This document shows positions 29,060 to 40,982 of a DNA stretch of 60,000 nt, in pieces. Within the stretch, counting starts at the first letter, position 1, and each line of letters begins with the position of its first letter. Under the pieces are notes generated by a model. It saw nothing but the letters and a program-made list of their open reading frames with translations. It was not told the origin of the DNA and ran no database searches. Source of the DNA: Strigamia acuminata (lineage: Eukaryota; Arthropoda; Chilopoda; Geophilomorpha; Linotaeniidae); NCBI GenBank assembly GCA_949358305.1, contig OX442322.1:2730001-2790000 (forward strand), given 5' to 3'. Both the position numbers and the translations under genes were made by a program.

Positions 29060-29830
29060 ATTTGACTGCATATTATTGCATTTTAACTGCAATTATTGCA
29101 TTTTAACTGCAATTATTGCATTTTAACTGCAATTATTGCATTTTAACTGCAATTATTGCATTTTAACTGCAATTATTGCATTTTAACTGCAATTATTGCA
29201 TTTTAACTGCAATTATTGCATTTTAACTGCAATTATTGCATTTTAACTGCAATTATTGCATTTTAACTGCAATTATTGCATTTTAACTGCAATTATTGCA
29301 TTTTAACTGCAATTATTGCATTTTAACTGCAATTATTGCATTTTAACTGCAATAATTGCATTTTAACTGCAATTATTGCATTTTAACTGCAATTATTGCA
29401 TTTTAACTGCAATTATTGCATTTTAACTGCAATTATTGCATTTTAACTGCAATTATTGCATTTTAACTGCAATTATTGCATTTTAACTGCAATTATTGCA
29501 TTTTAACTGCAATTATTGCATTTTAACTGCAATTATTGCATTTTAACTGCAATTATTGCATTTTAACTGCATTTTAACTGCATTTTAACTGCAATTATTG
29601 CATTTCAGCTGCATTTTATTGCATTTTAACTGCATATTATTGTATTTTAACTGCATATTATTGTATTTTAACTGCAATTATTGCATTTTAACTGCATTTT
29701 ATTGCATTTTAACTGCATATTATTGCATTTTAACTGCAATTATTGCATTTTAACTGCATTTTATTGCATTTTAACTGCATTTTGTTGTATTTTAACTGCA
29801 TTTTCTTGCATTACTGCATTTTATTATATC
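29060..29830. repeat. 20-bp minisatellite (AATTATTGCATTTTAACTGC)
   Basis: About 24 near-perfect 20-bp units up to about 29565, seen as identical 60-base lines, with a single T-to-A variant near 29354. Then about 260 bp of degenerate units of 15-20 bp. Array edges are approximate. Confidence 0.97.
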
Positions 29831-29969
29831 AATTATTGTGCTAATTCAGAATACAATTAAGTCTAATAATCAAATCTCTGGAGCAAATAGTTATCCAATC
29901 TAACAAAGCTCACCATACAAATTTAATAAATAGAGCAGTTATTAACATATTTTTCTTCTTTCAAAACAG

Positions 29970-30275
29970 CAACAAAATTGTCATCACTCACTCCAACAAC
30001 ATCAAAACCCACAACAACAGTAAAATATAAGACAACAACTAAAGTGATAACCACTTCTGAGCCAAAAACAACAAAAACTCCAATTATGGATGATGTCCCT
30101 GTAACAGATAACAGCGATGTATCATTAGAAAAAATATCAGATGAAAAATCAACAGAGAAACCAACAACAACTAAAAGGCCATCTACAATACCTACGTATG
30201 CTGCAAGTAATTCTGTATCAGTTTCCATTGAAAGTAAATCAAGTTCGAGCTCTGAAAGCATAGAAAAACTACCAA
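29970..30275 (+). CDS. Host gene internal exon, Ser/Thr-rich (mucin-like)
   Basis: 306 bp fully open, preceded by a pyrimidine tract and acceptor (TTCTTCTTTCAAAACAG, 29953-29969) and followed by a consensus donor (AA|GTAAGT at 30276). The exon begins two bases into a codon and ends one base into the next, so both flanking introns are phase 1. The peptide is rich in Thr, Ser, Pro and Lys (PTTTVKYKTTTK, TEKPTTTKRPST, SSSSSESIEK), typical of O-glycosylated extracellular linker regions. No cysteine or recognisable domain. The gene identity cannot be told from one exon. This is the only likely host coding sequence noticed. Confidence 0.6.
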
Positions 30276-30899
30276 GTAAGTCTCTAAAGATTTAGAAACC
30301 ATTGTAAAATTAAAAAACTTTAGAAATAGATGAATTATTAATTTTAATGACTTCAGTTCTATACTATACAGTCAAAATTGATTAAAATATGACAAAAAGA
30401 GTTTGGAATTTCGTTGCACAGCTGATTTGATTTCAAATAAAAAATTCAAAACTCAACATTTGTAAATTCATTCTTTTAGATGAAAAATAGTTTTCAAACT
30501 GCAGGTACATGGTCCCAACAGATAGGCAAAAGAAAGAATTTAACACTTAATACTTATCTGAATTTGAATTCTGATAATCAGATATCTGCAAACTAAATCA
30601 ACTGTTAAACGATTATTATTTAATGCACTACCTTGCCAGTGTTAGATAAATTTGGAATCTGCATCTCGATTTGCTTGTGGCCACACTGCATGTAAAATGA
30701 ATCGCTCTTTCTTCAATTTGTGGCTATGAAAATTTTTCAAAATTATCTTTTAACCTTTCTTGAATTGAAAAACCATTTTCTGTTGCCATATTGCCAGATG
30801 AATTTGGACATCTTTTCAGTAATAAAGGTATTTTTTAGTGCCACAGTAGAAAAGGTTACAATACAGTTAAGATACAAAATGGCGAGTATAGGTGAATAC
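30276..30899 (+). other. AT-rich presumed host intron, downstream side
   Basis: Starts with the GTAAGT donor. No further exon was recognised before copia E begins at 30900. Confidence 0.4.
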
Positions 30900-32086
30900 T
30901 GTAGCAGACGAGAGGGCGCGAATAGGTGAATAACACCTCACGGAAGCGTGAATACGACGGTTACGAGACGTCTCGACCCGAGACGTGTGAGCGCGCAACT
31001 GAAAGTCGCTTATCTGCACCAAAAAACAAACACTAGCACTTATAAACGTGCTCTACTAACAGTACAACTGTTTAAAATAATAAAAACATTTAATATAATC
31101 GAGAAAACTTACAAAACAATTCAAACACGGTTGAAAATAAGCATAGGCGTGCACAGCCATGTGCGGCGCTATCTTGTAAGATTGAAAAGACAGGTAAGAC
31201 ACCCTAGTGCCCAAATACTATAATACTAAATATGAAACATTGGAACAGTTAGGCAATGCATGGTACTCCATGCAAACAAACAAGAAAACATCCACAAACA
31301 AATAACATTGCCGTAAATAATTATATAAGCGATAACTTAAAGTATAAATGGGAAAACAACATTAAATGTAACTATTGTCGTGATTCGACTTTGCGGTAGA
31401 ATAATAAGAAAAATCGGGACACACAGTAATACAAGGAAATATTACTTTATTTAATAAACACTTACGAGATATGATTACAATGATTATGTGTATGATTGAT
31501 GGTCTCGGATTCTTGCGAATACGAGTTGGTGCTAAACAATGGCGCGCGTGCTATCGTTTAGGCCTACGCGTAGTCTGATGGTTGTCTAGTGTTAAGTACA
31601 CGCTTTCCTAAGCGCGTGGATGTTTGCTTCGTGCGAGTGGAAACGAGACGGCTCGTTTCTTGTATATTTATCTTAACGTGGTTCGACCACGTTAAATAAA
31701 TGCGATGGGTTTACAATTGGAATATTCAGCGGGCACCGGTCCTCTATCAATCCGTGAAACGGCCTGAAGGTGAGGTAGTGGTGTTCTTGCTGAAGTTTGG
31801 TATCTGTAATGTCACTTCCGGTCAAGCGTCGGTCCTATATACTGACCGGAAGTGACGTCGTATGCAAATCATCGCAATTATGCAGGTTTGCAGAAACGCG
31901 AGACTAGTCAATCTAGTCGAGGTTTCGGCGCCCTCTAGTAACCAATCGTAACATCGTAATATTCACCAATAATTACGTTTCAGGTGATCTTGAATCACCA
32001 CACTATACATTGAAATATCATAACTGTATGATATATAAGTTGAAACTATATAACATTGAGCATACTTAGGGTTTGGAAAACCCACA
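30900..32086 (-). repeat. Copia E 3' LTR (contains a gypsy solo LTR)
   Basis: Minus-strand LTR TGTGGGTTTTCC...TCTGCTACA. Without the insertion at 31376-32002 and one CTAT copy its length is about 556 bp. The start has a 6-bp hairpin GGGTTT-TCC-AAACCC. The outer flank at 30895-30899 is AATAC. Confidence 0.87.
31376..32002 (-). mobile_element. Gypsy-type solo LTR
   Basis: 627 bp with 4-bp duplication CTAT at 31372-31375 and 32003-32006. The minus strand starts TGTGGTGATTC and ends GAATCACGACA, the same terminal style as gypsy-1 and gypsy-2 LTRs, but the body differs from both, so it is a third gypsy family or subfamily. Confidence 0.88.
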
Positions 32087-32293
32087 AATTCTCCTTTCTA
32101 TGGAAAATAGTGTCGGGGAAATACATACACACACTGGAACTACAGTGGATAAGTAATAAGGAAACATAATAAAGTCGAATCATTGAGTCCGGGTACTCTT
32201 GTTGTTATTACTACGCAACAATTCATAATTCCCAATCAGAAACTTAATGACTCTCACATCCGGTGAAATAAATAAGGAATGTCACTAAAACGT
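32087..32293 (-). other. Copia E 3' UTR and purine tract
   Basis: Minus-strand GAAAGGAGAATT abuts the LTR. Contains the GGGAATTATGA block shared with copia A. Confidence 0.65.
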
Positions 32294-32361
32294 TCATAGT
32301 TTGAAAATCCTCAAAGTCAGTGATTGTAAGCGCTCGGAACTTAACCACTTTGTGAAGATAT
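32294..32361 (-). pseudogene. Copia E pol C-terminal stub
   Basis: Encodes the last residues of copia RNase H, IFTKWLSSERLQSL...IFKL and a TGA, on the minus strand. Truncated at 32361/32362 by the LTR of element I. Confidence 0.85.
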
Positions 32362-32490
32362 TGTTACGAGGGTGACGAGCACACTGTGAATCAGTTGTCG
32401 CCACCTCGCTTCTGTAACTAAACAATTCAAATTAATTCCTTAAACTCTCACCAGAGTTTGCCTTAAGCGAATTATGTCATTAATTCACCC
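32362..32490 (+). repeat. Element I 5' LTR, part 1
   Basis: Begins TGTTACGAGGG. Together with 45179-45206 and 55525-55857 (ends CGTAACA) it forms a 490-bp LTR with 7-bp terminal inverted repeats TGTTACG/CGTAACA. Split here by gypsy-2. Confidence 0.75.
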
Positions 32491-33310
32491 TGTGGTGACC
32501 CAGATGGATAGGTGTCCCCCCCGGGCGGATATTTGTCCTCTGAGTCACTATGATTGAAGAGTCGTTCCCCCCGAGTTGGCTCCACCTCCCCATGGCAGGT
32601 GTGTGCCCCGAGGGGGAGGAAGCGGCTGGTGGTCAGCCCCCATTGGTTGATCGCCGGCCCTTCACCCCACTGCATAAAAGGCTGTGTTTCTCGCCTAAAA
32701 GTCAGAACTTACACAAACGACACCAAGAACACAGCAACTACCTCACCGTCAGGCCAACTTCAACTACAAGTTAGGATTGATCGAGGATCGCTGAGTAAAG
32801 TGCAAACTGTAACTCTCACGAAGTCACTTGCGAGCTATTCCTGCGAAAGCACGAGAATAGCCCTTGTGGAATCACCCAGAATAATCGCCCAGTCGAGTAT
32901 TCGCCGAAGTAAGTGTCCGAGTGCTTTGTAGGGAACCCCAAAGTTCCTAGACGAGGCCTCTGCGACGCTAATCCAAACCCTAGACAACAGGCACGGATAG
33001 AAGACTCGAAAGAGCATTCCACCGCGTCCGTGAAGACGAATCCGTGACGAATTAACGACAACTCGAGACGCCGCCTTTGTTCCGCCGACCACGCGGAACT
33101 GACGACGCCATCTTGAGAAATCCTTTGTTCGACTCTGACCAAGTCGACTTTAGTTGTATACTGAGTGTATTTTAAAGGCATAAAGCCTGGTGAATAAATT
33201 ACCTGTTTATTTACATACATTTGGTATTCATTTGGGTATTTACATAATTGATCACAGGTGAAGTATTACACGTTAGCGCTATTTAAACCTATACCAAGTA
33301 GGACACGACA
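32491..33310 (+). repeat. Gypsy-2 5' LTR
   Basis: 820 bp, TGTGGTGACCC...GACACGACA. AATAAATTACC near 33196 is a candidate poly(A) signal. Confidence 0.95.
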
Positions 33311-33312
33311 CG

Positions 33313-33330
33313 TGGGGGTCTGTCCGGGAT
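33313..33330 (+). other. Gypsy-2 primer binding site (tRNA-Pro-like)
   Basis: TGGGGGTCTGTCCGGGAT, two bases after the LTR, one base different from the gypsy-1 site. Confidence 0.75.
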
Positions 33331-33404
33331 TTAGAAATAAATCTCAAATCTGAACTTGTGATCTCTCAAGAAGATAACCCAAATCGTAAAATTACCGAAA
33401 GAAA

Positions 33405-36400
33405 ATGTCAGACAAAGATGAACAATCCGCGTCTGAAACCGAGCAGAGAATGCCCGAGAAGGGAAAAAGGACCTCCGACTACCACCTAAGGTCGGGCGGT
33501 CCCGTCCCTGAAATGTCCGCAAAGGCGAAAGCCCGAGCGAACAAACGAAAAGCGAAGGCGCAGAACGAGGAGCAAGCTGCAGCGCTCGCGGCCCTAGACG
33601 GGCCAGAGCGAGAGCGGGTTCCCTTGAATATGCAAACCTTCGAAGATACCGATACGGAAGTCCTGGAAAATCAAGAAGAAATTTGCCAGGTATCACCGGG
33701 GCGAGTATCGATATTAATGACCGAGGAGACGAATGAAACTCCGAAGAAAACGGTCACGGTCGACACAAACCCATCGCCACCAACGGCTCAGACGTCCGTA
33801 GAGCAAACCCCACGGAAAAACGACGGCGGGACCCCGATAACCCCCCGAGTTACGGCGAGTCCTGCAGTTGTTTCCTTCGAAGTATCTCACCTAATTCGGT
33901 TGACGCAGCAAGCTGCCCAGCTGAAAGTGATGATAGACATTCCAGTAGGGACGTCAGTCTGGGAATCGATTACTCTACTCACTGACGCTATCTGTGCGGC
34001 ACAAGCCCCGACGCCGGTCGCAAGACCAGCAGCGGAGACGCCCATGCCCCAGGTAACACCCAGTGACACCGGAGGTTTCGTACCAGACCCCAACAAGGCC
34101 CTTCACGAATCCAGAGAGAAAGCCCGCGAAGAAGCCAGACAAGAGGCAATTAACCGCCAACGAAGGCTGAGCGCAGAAAGACGAGAACTCTGGAAAGAAG
34201 AGGAAGAAAGAGAGCAGCGTGAAAGAAGGACCACCGAGAGAACCGAGAAACTGGTCCAAAGAATGAGAGAAGAACGAGAAGCGAAAATTCGAAAAGAATG
34301 GAACGCAACCGTAGAAGGGCGACATCAAGAAGCTCAAGAGTACGAGGACCAATTTCAGGCGCTCGTAGCTCAAAGAAAAGCAGAAAAGCTACAAATGTTG
34401 CGAAAAGAAGCCATTTTACAACATCAGAAATGGGAAGAACAACATCGCGAGAGGTTGAGGGAAGAGGAAGCCAGAAAGGAAAAAGAACAGTTTCTGAAAG
34501 AGAAAGAGGAATGGGAACGAGACAGATGGACCGAAGAGTACAAAGCGAAGAAGCAAGCCATAATAGATGAGCAAAAAAGATGGGAAGCCGAAAACTGGGA
34601 GGAAGAAACAGAAAAGTTCCAAAAAGAGTACGAACAAGACGTTTCGGACAGGAAGAAAAAGGAAGAAAACCTGAAACGGAAATCAGAACCCCCCAGTGGC
34701 TCTGATACCGACACGGAAGAGGATAAAACAAAGCCAGCGAAAGCGGCGAAAAAAGGGAAACCTCAAAAGAGAGATGGAACGGTCCCAAAAACAAAGGACC
34801 GCCATCCCTCAAAAAGATCCGAGACGGGAGCAGCCATCGACGCGTTACTCGAAAAGAAAAACGCGAATAAAAACAGGGAACACCCCGAGAACGAGGAAAA
34901 CAGATGGCATTCTTTTTACGAGAACAACGACAGAGAGGAGCCGCCGCCATCCGGAGGCTCGAAACAGAAGAAGGCTGGCGGAGAGACCCCACCGAGAGGG
35001 CCGAGGTTTCACCCCCAAGGAGATCCCTCCGAGCCCTCCGATTCGTCGGACGATGACAATCCGAGTCGACCATCTGCAGGGAGGAGTCCGGAGGGCAGCG
35101 ATGGGCACCGGTCGAACCGGCCGAATGCTTCAAACCGCTCTTCCCGGAGCTCCAACCTTCGCTCGGAAGAAGGGAACATTCAGGACTCATCTGGCCGCCA
35201 TTACACAATGGCTGAGCTAGGCCGAGCCCTGCTGAACTCCTTCAGAAGAGAAGGGATTGATCTAGGCCATCCAGGCGACGAACATAATCGCGCAGGAGAA
35301 AGGGTTAAGCGCAAATATGGCGTGCGCAACGAACCAAGCGGTGAAGCCACGGGTAACATCCGCTGGCAACACTATATTCAAACGCGATTTGACGATTCAT
35401 GGAAGGCCGGGGACCGCTTTCTGGACGAAGTAATGCGTATCAAGAGAGCGACAAAAGCCACCGTCGCCGACATGCTAACTCACGGTCTAGTGGAACTAAC
35501 CACGGGATCAGCTCGAGAATGATATCAGGGTCTAAAAAACCCAACCTGGGACGACTTTCTCGTCCGCTTCGATCTCCGATACGGCGAGACTCCAGACGAG
35601 ATCAGTAACAAATTGCGCGGTCTACGTCAAGCCCCAGGAGAGACATTAGCCGACTACGACGCCCAAGCAAAACTGCTGTTTGCAAGAGCGCCGTATGAAA
35701 TAAACCCCGCTGGTTTTACGATGATCTTTTACGGAGGATTATCGGCCCACTTGCAAAGAATTCTGTTAGACATGCGCGCACCCTGTACTGGTGATTATCG
35801 AGATGTCAGTAACTATCTTCTAACAAATACGTTAGAAATAGAACAACGATATTACGCCACCCTGCCGCCAGGAGAGGCTGAAGCGCACGAGAAGCGGTTG
35901 CAGACGAGCGCTGAACGTCACAAGACCTCAGAGAAATTAATGAGGCCAAGTGAATATCTAAGCGGCATAATGAGTCCAACGGAGGCGTCATCCGGACGAA
36001 TGCTAACGCCTAAAGCAAGCGACACTCTTCCAGCCAACCCGATAGCTGCCCCAAAGAAAGCACCGGCAGCAACGGCGATGCAGGTGACCTCGACGGACTC
36101 CACCCAGATGGAGAAAGTCGAAGAGACAGCACCTCTCACCACGGCTAAAGAAGAGGAGCCAGCATCGAGCGACGAAGAAGCCCTAAATGAGCACCTCGAA
36201 AATTTATCAACGGGATGCGACGACCAAGGTCCATATTTACACCATGCGCACCGAGCCTTAGCGATCGCGCAATTTAGAGCGCACATACAGGCGACAAAAG
36301 CAAGAGGAGCGCTAGGAGGGAAAAGACAATTCCCGACGCCCTTCGTCCCCAAAAAACCGGGATTCACCCCCACAGGGGATAAAAGTAACATCAAATGTTA

Positions 36401-36545
36401 CAGCTGCGGAGAATACGGTCACTATTCAGACAAATGCGAAAAAACTGTCAAAGAAAAGGACATCATGCAAAGCATGATGAAGATGATGATGGAGTTAAAC
36501 ACTAATTTGGCAAAAAACTCCCAAGCGCAGGCGTCGCCGAAATAA
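33405..36545 (+). pseudogene. gag: Gypsy-2 Gag, one nonsense codon
   Basis: 1046 codons from the ATG at 33405, interrupted by a TGA at 35520-35522 where gypsy-1 has Trp (AREWYQGL), a single-base TGG-to-TGA change. The frame is otherwise continuous. The N-terminus has DYHLRSGGP as in gypsy-1. Residues about 230-430 form a very long charged Glu/Lys/Arg/Gln stretch likely to be one helix or coiled coil, unlike the Arg/Ser-rich disordered region of gypsy-1. The Gag core is near 35340-35720, and the zinc knuckle CYSCGEYGHYSDKC is at about 36396-36437. The end carries A_AAA_AAC in frame at 36512-36518 for the pol shift. Without readthrough only a truncated Gag lacking most of the core and the knuckle is made. 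Confidence 0.93.
36512..36518 (+). promoter_or_regulatory. -1 frameshift heptamer A_AAA_AAC, gypsy-2
   Basis: In the gag frame, 25 bases before the gag stop (36543-36545). Pol (36617 onwards) is in the -1 frame. Equivalent to the paired sites of gypsy-1. Confidence 0.7.
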
Positions 36546-36616
36546 ATTCAGCTTCGTCTGCGCCAGCCGCGGAAATTAAAAAGAAGAAATATCACACTGG
36601 ACCCGCAGGTCATGCC

Positions 36617-39600
36617 TTGGCAGAGGCACAGATCAAAGATCGCATACAGACCATTCCAAAGAAGGAAGAAAAAGTGACGTTAACGAGTATGCAAGTGAGA
36701 ACGAAACCGGACGTCGAAATGGATTGGACGGACCTCCCGTTCAACCTGGAAGTCGAGCCCCAGACATTACGCGTATTTCACTGCAACGTCACGAAAGCAC
36801 ATTGCGAAACTTTGTGTATGCTACCAGTGGAAATAGAGAATCAGAAACTGTTTGGTCTGCTAGACTCGGGAGCGGACCGCTCATTCATATCCGAAGACTT
36901 GGTGAAAGACTTGGATATTGGAAAAAAGGTGGCACAAGTAAACGAGAACGTAGAATTACTCACCGCCAACGGCTACGTCAAGCCGAAGGGCGTAGTCCGC
37001 ATCATGATCGACTGGAAGGGGGGGGAACCTGTCCCACCCCTTCATAGTCTTGCCATCCCACGACAAAGTATTCCTCCTCGGGATGGATATCATGGCAAAA
37101 TTGAAAATTCAGCCGAACCCGATAACCCGTTCATGGAACTGGATAAGCCCCGAGGAAGAACGGCCAGTCCCCGTAGTTCCCCAAAAATTACTGGACGAAG
37201 CCAAGGACAAAGAGGAATACGGACGAGGATTGCGAAAATTCGTACAAGATTACGATTTCGCAGCCTTCACTCTGGAATTACAGAGGACTAACGTCGTGGA
37301 AACATTGGTCGAGGAGGCAGCACTGCGTGTTAACGAGGCATCGCTACTAAGGCGAGTGCTTCGGAAACATGAAAGAATTCTGACCAAGACACCCGGTCGA
37401 ACAACGGAAGCAGTGCACGAAATAGTCTTGACCACGGACAAGCCGATTAGAGTGCCTTACAAGGGGATGAACCCCCAGAAAAAGGACATTGTGACGCAAA
37501 TGTGCCAAGACATGCTCGACAAGGGCATAGTAACGCAAGCCCTGGGCGAATACGCCATGCGGATCGTCCTGGTAATGCGTCCAGGCTCGGAACCTCGACT
37601 ATGCATTGATTATCGCCCCCTGAACGCGATAACAGTTATAGACCCGATTCAGATGCCGTCTATAGAATCGATTCTCCGGGAGCTGAGCCCGTTCAAGTGG
37701 GTAACCACCATGGACCTGTCAAAGGAGTATTGGCAAGTGGAGCTCAAACCCGAAGACAAACTGAAAACGGCTTTCTACTCCCGGATAGGAAGATTAATGT
37801 TCAACGTGATGCCGTTTGGGCTTGTAAACGCCCCGAGCACGTTCCAGAAATTGATCGAAAGCGTGTTGGGAGATATGCTTCACGACTTCGTGTGGGCGTA
37901 TCTCGACGACATCATAATAACGTCGGACATCTTTGAAGAGCATATAGACCACATCGATAAAGTGGTCTCTCGCCTAGCCAAGGCGGGACTCCACATCCAT
38001 CCAGGGAAGAGCAAGTTTTGCAGAAAAGAGCTTGCCTTCCTAGGATATCGAATAGGAGTCGAGGAAATCGCGATTGACCCCGAGAAGGTCAAAGCAATAA
38101 ACGGATTCCCCGCCCCCGAAGATATAAAAGGTGTCCAGAGATTTATGGGTATGGTCAATTTCTTCGGCCGACTACTCTCTGGTCTGGCTGAGGTGGCCGC
38201 GCCTATAACGGATCTCTTACGAACGGATAAAGAGTTTGAGTGGACGGTCCAGTGCGAGGCCGCATTTAGCACTATCAAGCAAATGCTGGCCGACGTCGAA
38301 AAGATGCCATTGCCGGACCTAAACCGACCGTTCGTGTTGCACACCGACGCGAGTAAAATCGGACTGGGTGCAGCCCTTCTGCAGACCCACGTGTACAACG
38401 GAACCCCGCAGGAAGTACCCTGTATGTTTATAAGCAGAAAAATACAGGGCGCGGAGAAAAATTACACGGCAACGGAACTAGAATGCCTAGCCGTAATTTG
38501 GGCAGTTCGGAAATTTCGCGATTACCTGGAATACACGAATTTCGAGGTTCAGACCGATCACCAGGCTCTAAGCTGGTTGATGAAGCTCAAAGAACCTTCC
38601 GGCCGACTCGCGCGATGGCAACTGGAGTTAATGGCGTGCGACATAACAATTACATATCGCCCCGGGAAGTACAATCATGTGGCCGACGCCCTCTCGAGAG
38701 CCCCCGCATCCGACCCCCAAGGTCCGGACGACGACGGCGAAGACGACACCCATCTCCTGTACTGCCCAACTCCACGGAGAATATGGCGTTTGCGGAAGGC
38801 GAACGAGCTGCCAGTGATGGAGCCCGAAGATAGAACGTTTTGTGGTTTTTGGACCCGAACGTACCAGCCAGCTGGGACGAGCGATTCAACATCCGAAATT
38901 CAACCTCCGCCCCCCGGAGAAACCCACAAAACACTACTACGCGCCTTCACAGCAAAAATTGAAGAAAAAACGCAATACGCTCCACCCACGAGACGTGAGT
39001 TCGTCGAACACCAGGCAGCAGACACAAAATGTCAAATTATAACGCAATATTTGCTAAACGGCGAATTTCCGGAAGGGATGACAAACCCGCACCGGACACC
39101 CGCTCGCCAGCCATTCCGGCGTGGCCAGGACCCTTTATCGAGTAAAACAACTTTTCTTCTGGCCGGGCGCGCGGCAAAAGATAACGAAATTTATCCGACA
39201 CTGCCGCCGGTGCCAAGCGTGCAGACCGCGAGATAAAGTGGCCAGAAACGCCATGTCTCTCGGACCCTACGCACCGTTTGACTGCTTAAGCATCGACTTG
39301 ATGGGCCCCAAGCCCACAACGGGAAACAAGAACATGTATATTCTCGTGATTATGGACGTGGCCACCCGATGGCCGGAGCTGTACGCCCTCGTGAAGCCCT
39401 CGGCTGAAAACATAGTCGAGTGCCTTTACGACGTGGCAATGCGATTTGGGTTTCCCAGAAAGCTCATTTCAAATAACGGCCCCCAATTCCGATCAAAAAT
39501 ATACAAAGACTTCTGTAGAAAATTTAAAATGGATGCATCGAACACCTCCACGTATAATCCTCAGACAAATCCAGTCGAGAGATTAAATAAAGACATAAAA

Positions 39601-40488
39601 TATGCGCTGACAGTATTCATCGATATTCACAATCGATGGGACGAATACCTGCGAGAAATCGCTTTCAGCATTCGCTCAACCGTGTCAAGAACACGCGAAT
39701 TCTCACCGGCGTACCTCAACTTCGCCCGCGAATTAAGGATGCCATGGGACCCACGCATTGCCGAAGCTGTTAACGTATTAGACCCATCGAGCCCACATGA
39801 GTACTTGTGCCGGTTGGAACAGACTATATCCGACACATACCAGCATATGATGGCGCATATTTTCAACATAAGAGAGAGAATCGCAGATAAAGAAGGCGAT
39901 CTCGCTTTCGCGAACTTTAAAGTGAACGATCTAGTGTGGAAGGAGGCACACACGTTGTCCAATGCAGCGAGGGGCATCGCCGCGGGTTTAGCCGACAAGA
40001 GGGACGGTCCCTATGTAATTGTAGCCGAACACGGCGGCAACGCATACCAACTGCGCCGCTTAGAGGACAACAAAAATTTTCAGTCGATACATGGCCGAGA
40101 TTTAAGGCCATATCTACCAGAATTTCCACAGGAAATTTGGCTGGAAGGTCAGACACACAGCGGCCTAGGGGGCACCGTGGTCGACACATTCCAAAAAACA
40201 AATGAAGCTGAAAATATAGCGGAGAGCAAGGATGAATTCTTCGACGCCGAACCCCCAGCCGACGAGGCTCCAGCTCAGCCGGAGCAAGCAATTTCGGAGA
40301 TGGAGGAAGCAGAAGAAAGTACTTCTGAAATGGAAAATAAAAAAATTAATAATGAGAAAAATGCCAACACATCGGAGATGAACGAGCAAGTAGAGTCACG
40401 ATCTACAAGCACGTCGAAAATCAACCTTCGACCACGACGAAGCAATAATCCGTTCATTCGGGACGGCAAAGTCGTGGGGAAGAACTAA
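36617..40488 (+). pseudogene. pol: Gypsy-2 Pol, two frame breaks and an integrase active-site change
   Basis: Three frames joined by homology to gypsy-1 Pol. Part 1 (36617-37050) is protease with LLDSGADRS. A frameshift follows at or near a run of eight G (37018-37025). Part 2 (37050-39080) is RT and RNase H with TTMDLSKEYWQV (Glu where gypsy-1 has Gly), YLDDIIIT and HTDASKIGLGAALL. Near 39085 about 55-60 codons present in gypsy-1 are deleted, shifting frame. Part 3 (39121-40488) is integrase, with zinc-binding cysteines CRRCQAC and catalytic Asp in SIDLMGP and Glu in NPVERLN, but Asn in ISNNGPQF where gypsy-1 has the second catalytic Asp. The C-terminus NPFIRDGKVVGKN matches gypsy-1. No active Pol is expected. 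Confidence 0.93.
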
Positions 40489-40865
40489 AAATAAAAAGAA
40501 AAGTGATAACATGGAGCGGAGGCCTTGTAGGATAACAAGATTTACTTACGAGAGCCGCTGCACATGTTGAGACGCGAAAATTTGGCTAAGTCCAAACTTC
40601 GCAACGAATTGTCGCAGTCACCACTAACAGACGAGAAGTTATGACGTATCGGGCGACCACGTGACAACGAAACCACGCGGTCGACCCCGTAGCGTCATTG
40701 CCAGCACGGCGGAACTCGCAAAATACGAGACGCGTTCGAGACCCACAATTCTCAGCGTTGATAGGCCTAGTTTCCTACTGTTTTTAACAGGAAGAGACGT
40801 GTCTTTCGCTTCTCCCCCAGAGAAAACCGAAAAACCTCTCAAAACCTTCAATTTTGTGATTTAAA
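40489..40865 (+). other. Gypsy-2 spacer between pol and ORF3
   Basis: No ORF worth calling. Contains one copy of the CCCGTAGC dyad motif at 40686-40709. Confidence 0.6.
40686..40709 (+). promoter_or_regulatory. Single CCCGTAGC-N10-GCACGG motif in gypsy-2
   Basis: Same interval between pol and ORF3 as the three copies in gypsy-1, in sequence otherwise poorly conserved. Confidence 0.5.
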
Positions 40866-40982
40866 ATGGCCGATTGACGAAACCCACGATTAGAGCCGAG
40901 CGCATCGTCGAGAGACGAGAGCGACGGCCTAATCGTGAACGCTGAAGATGATGAGAATTGGGACGAACAACCGCCGTTGCAG
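40866..40982 (+). pseudogene. Gypsy-2 ORF3 exon 1 (mini-exon), nonsense at codon 4
   Basis: ATG at 40866 and 39 codons ending at CAG|GTAAAT (40980-40986). Contains AEDDENWDEQ, matching the DENWD core of the gypsy-1 mini-exon. The fourth codon is TGA, one change from CGA. It joins exon 2 at 41542 in phase 0, as in gypsy-1. Confidence 0.6.

Noticed and set aside
29060-29830. CRISPR-like array
   Set aside because: Head-to-tail 20-bp units without spacers in a eukaryotic context; it is a minisatellite.
30720-30929. Short ORF of 69 codons before copia E
   Set aside because: Runs into the copia E LTR, and has no splice context or similarity.
32550-32931. ORFs of 74-125 codons in gypsy-2 LTRs (also 44414-44795)
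   Set aside because: Present identically in both LTRs, and the frames carry no motif.
34150-35208. Long antisense ORF of 352 codons over gypsy-2 gag (and 11602-12201 over ORF3)
   Set aside because: Mirror frames caused by strong codon bias in charged or proline-rich regions of the sense gene; composition is Ser/Leu/Phe-rich without motifs.
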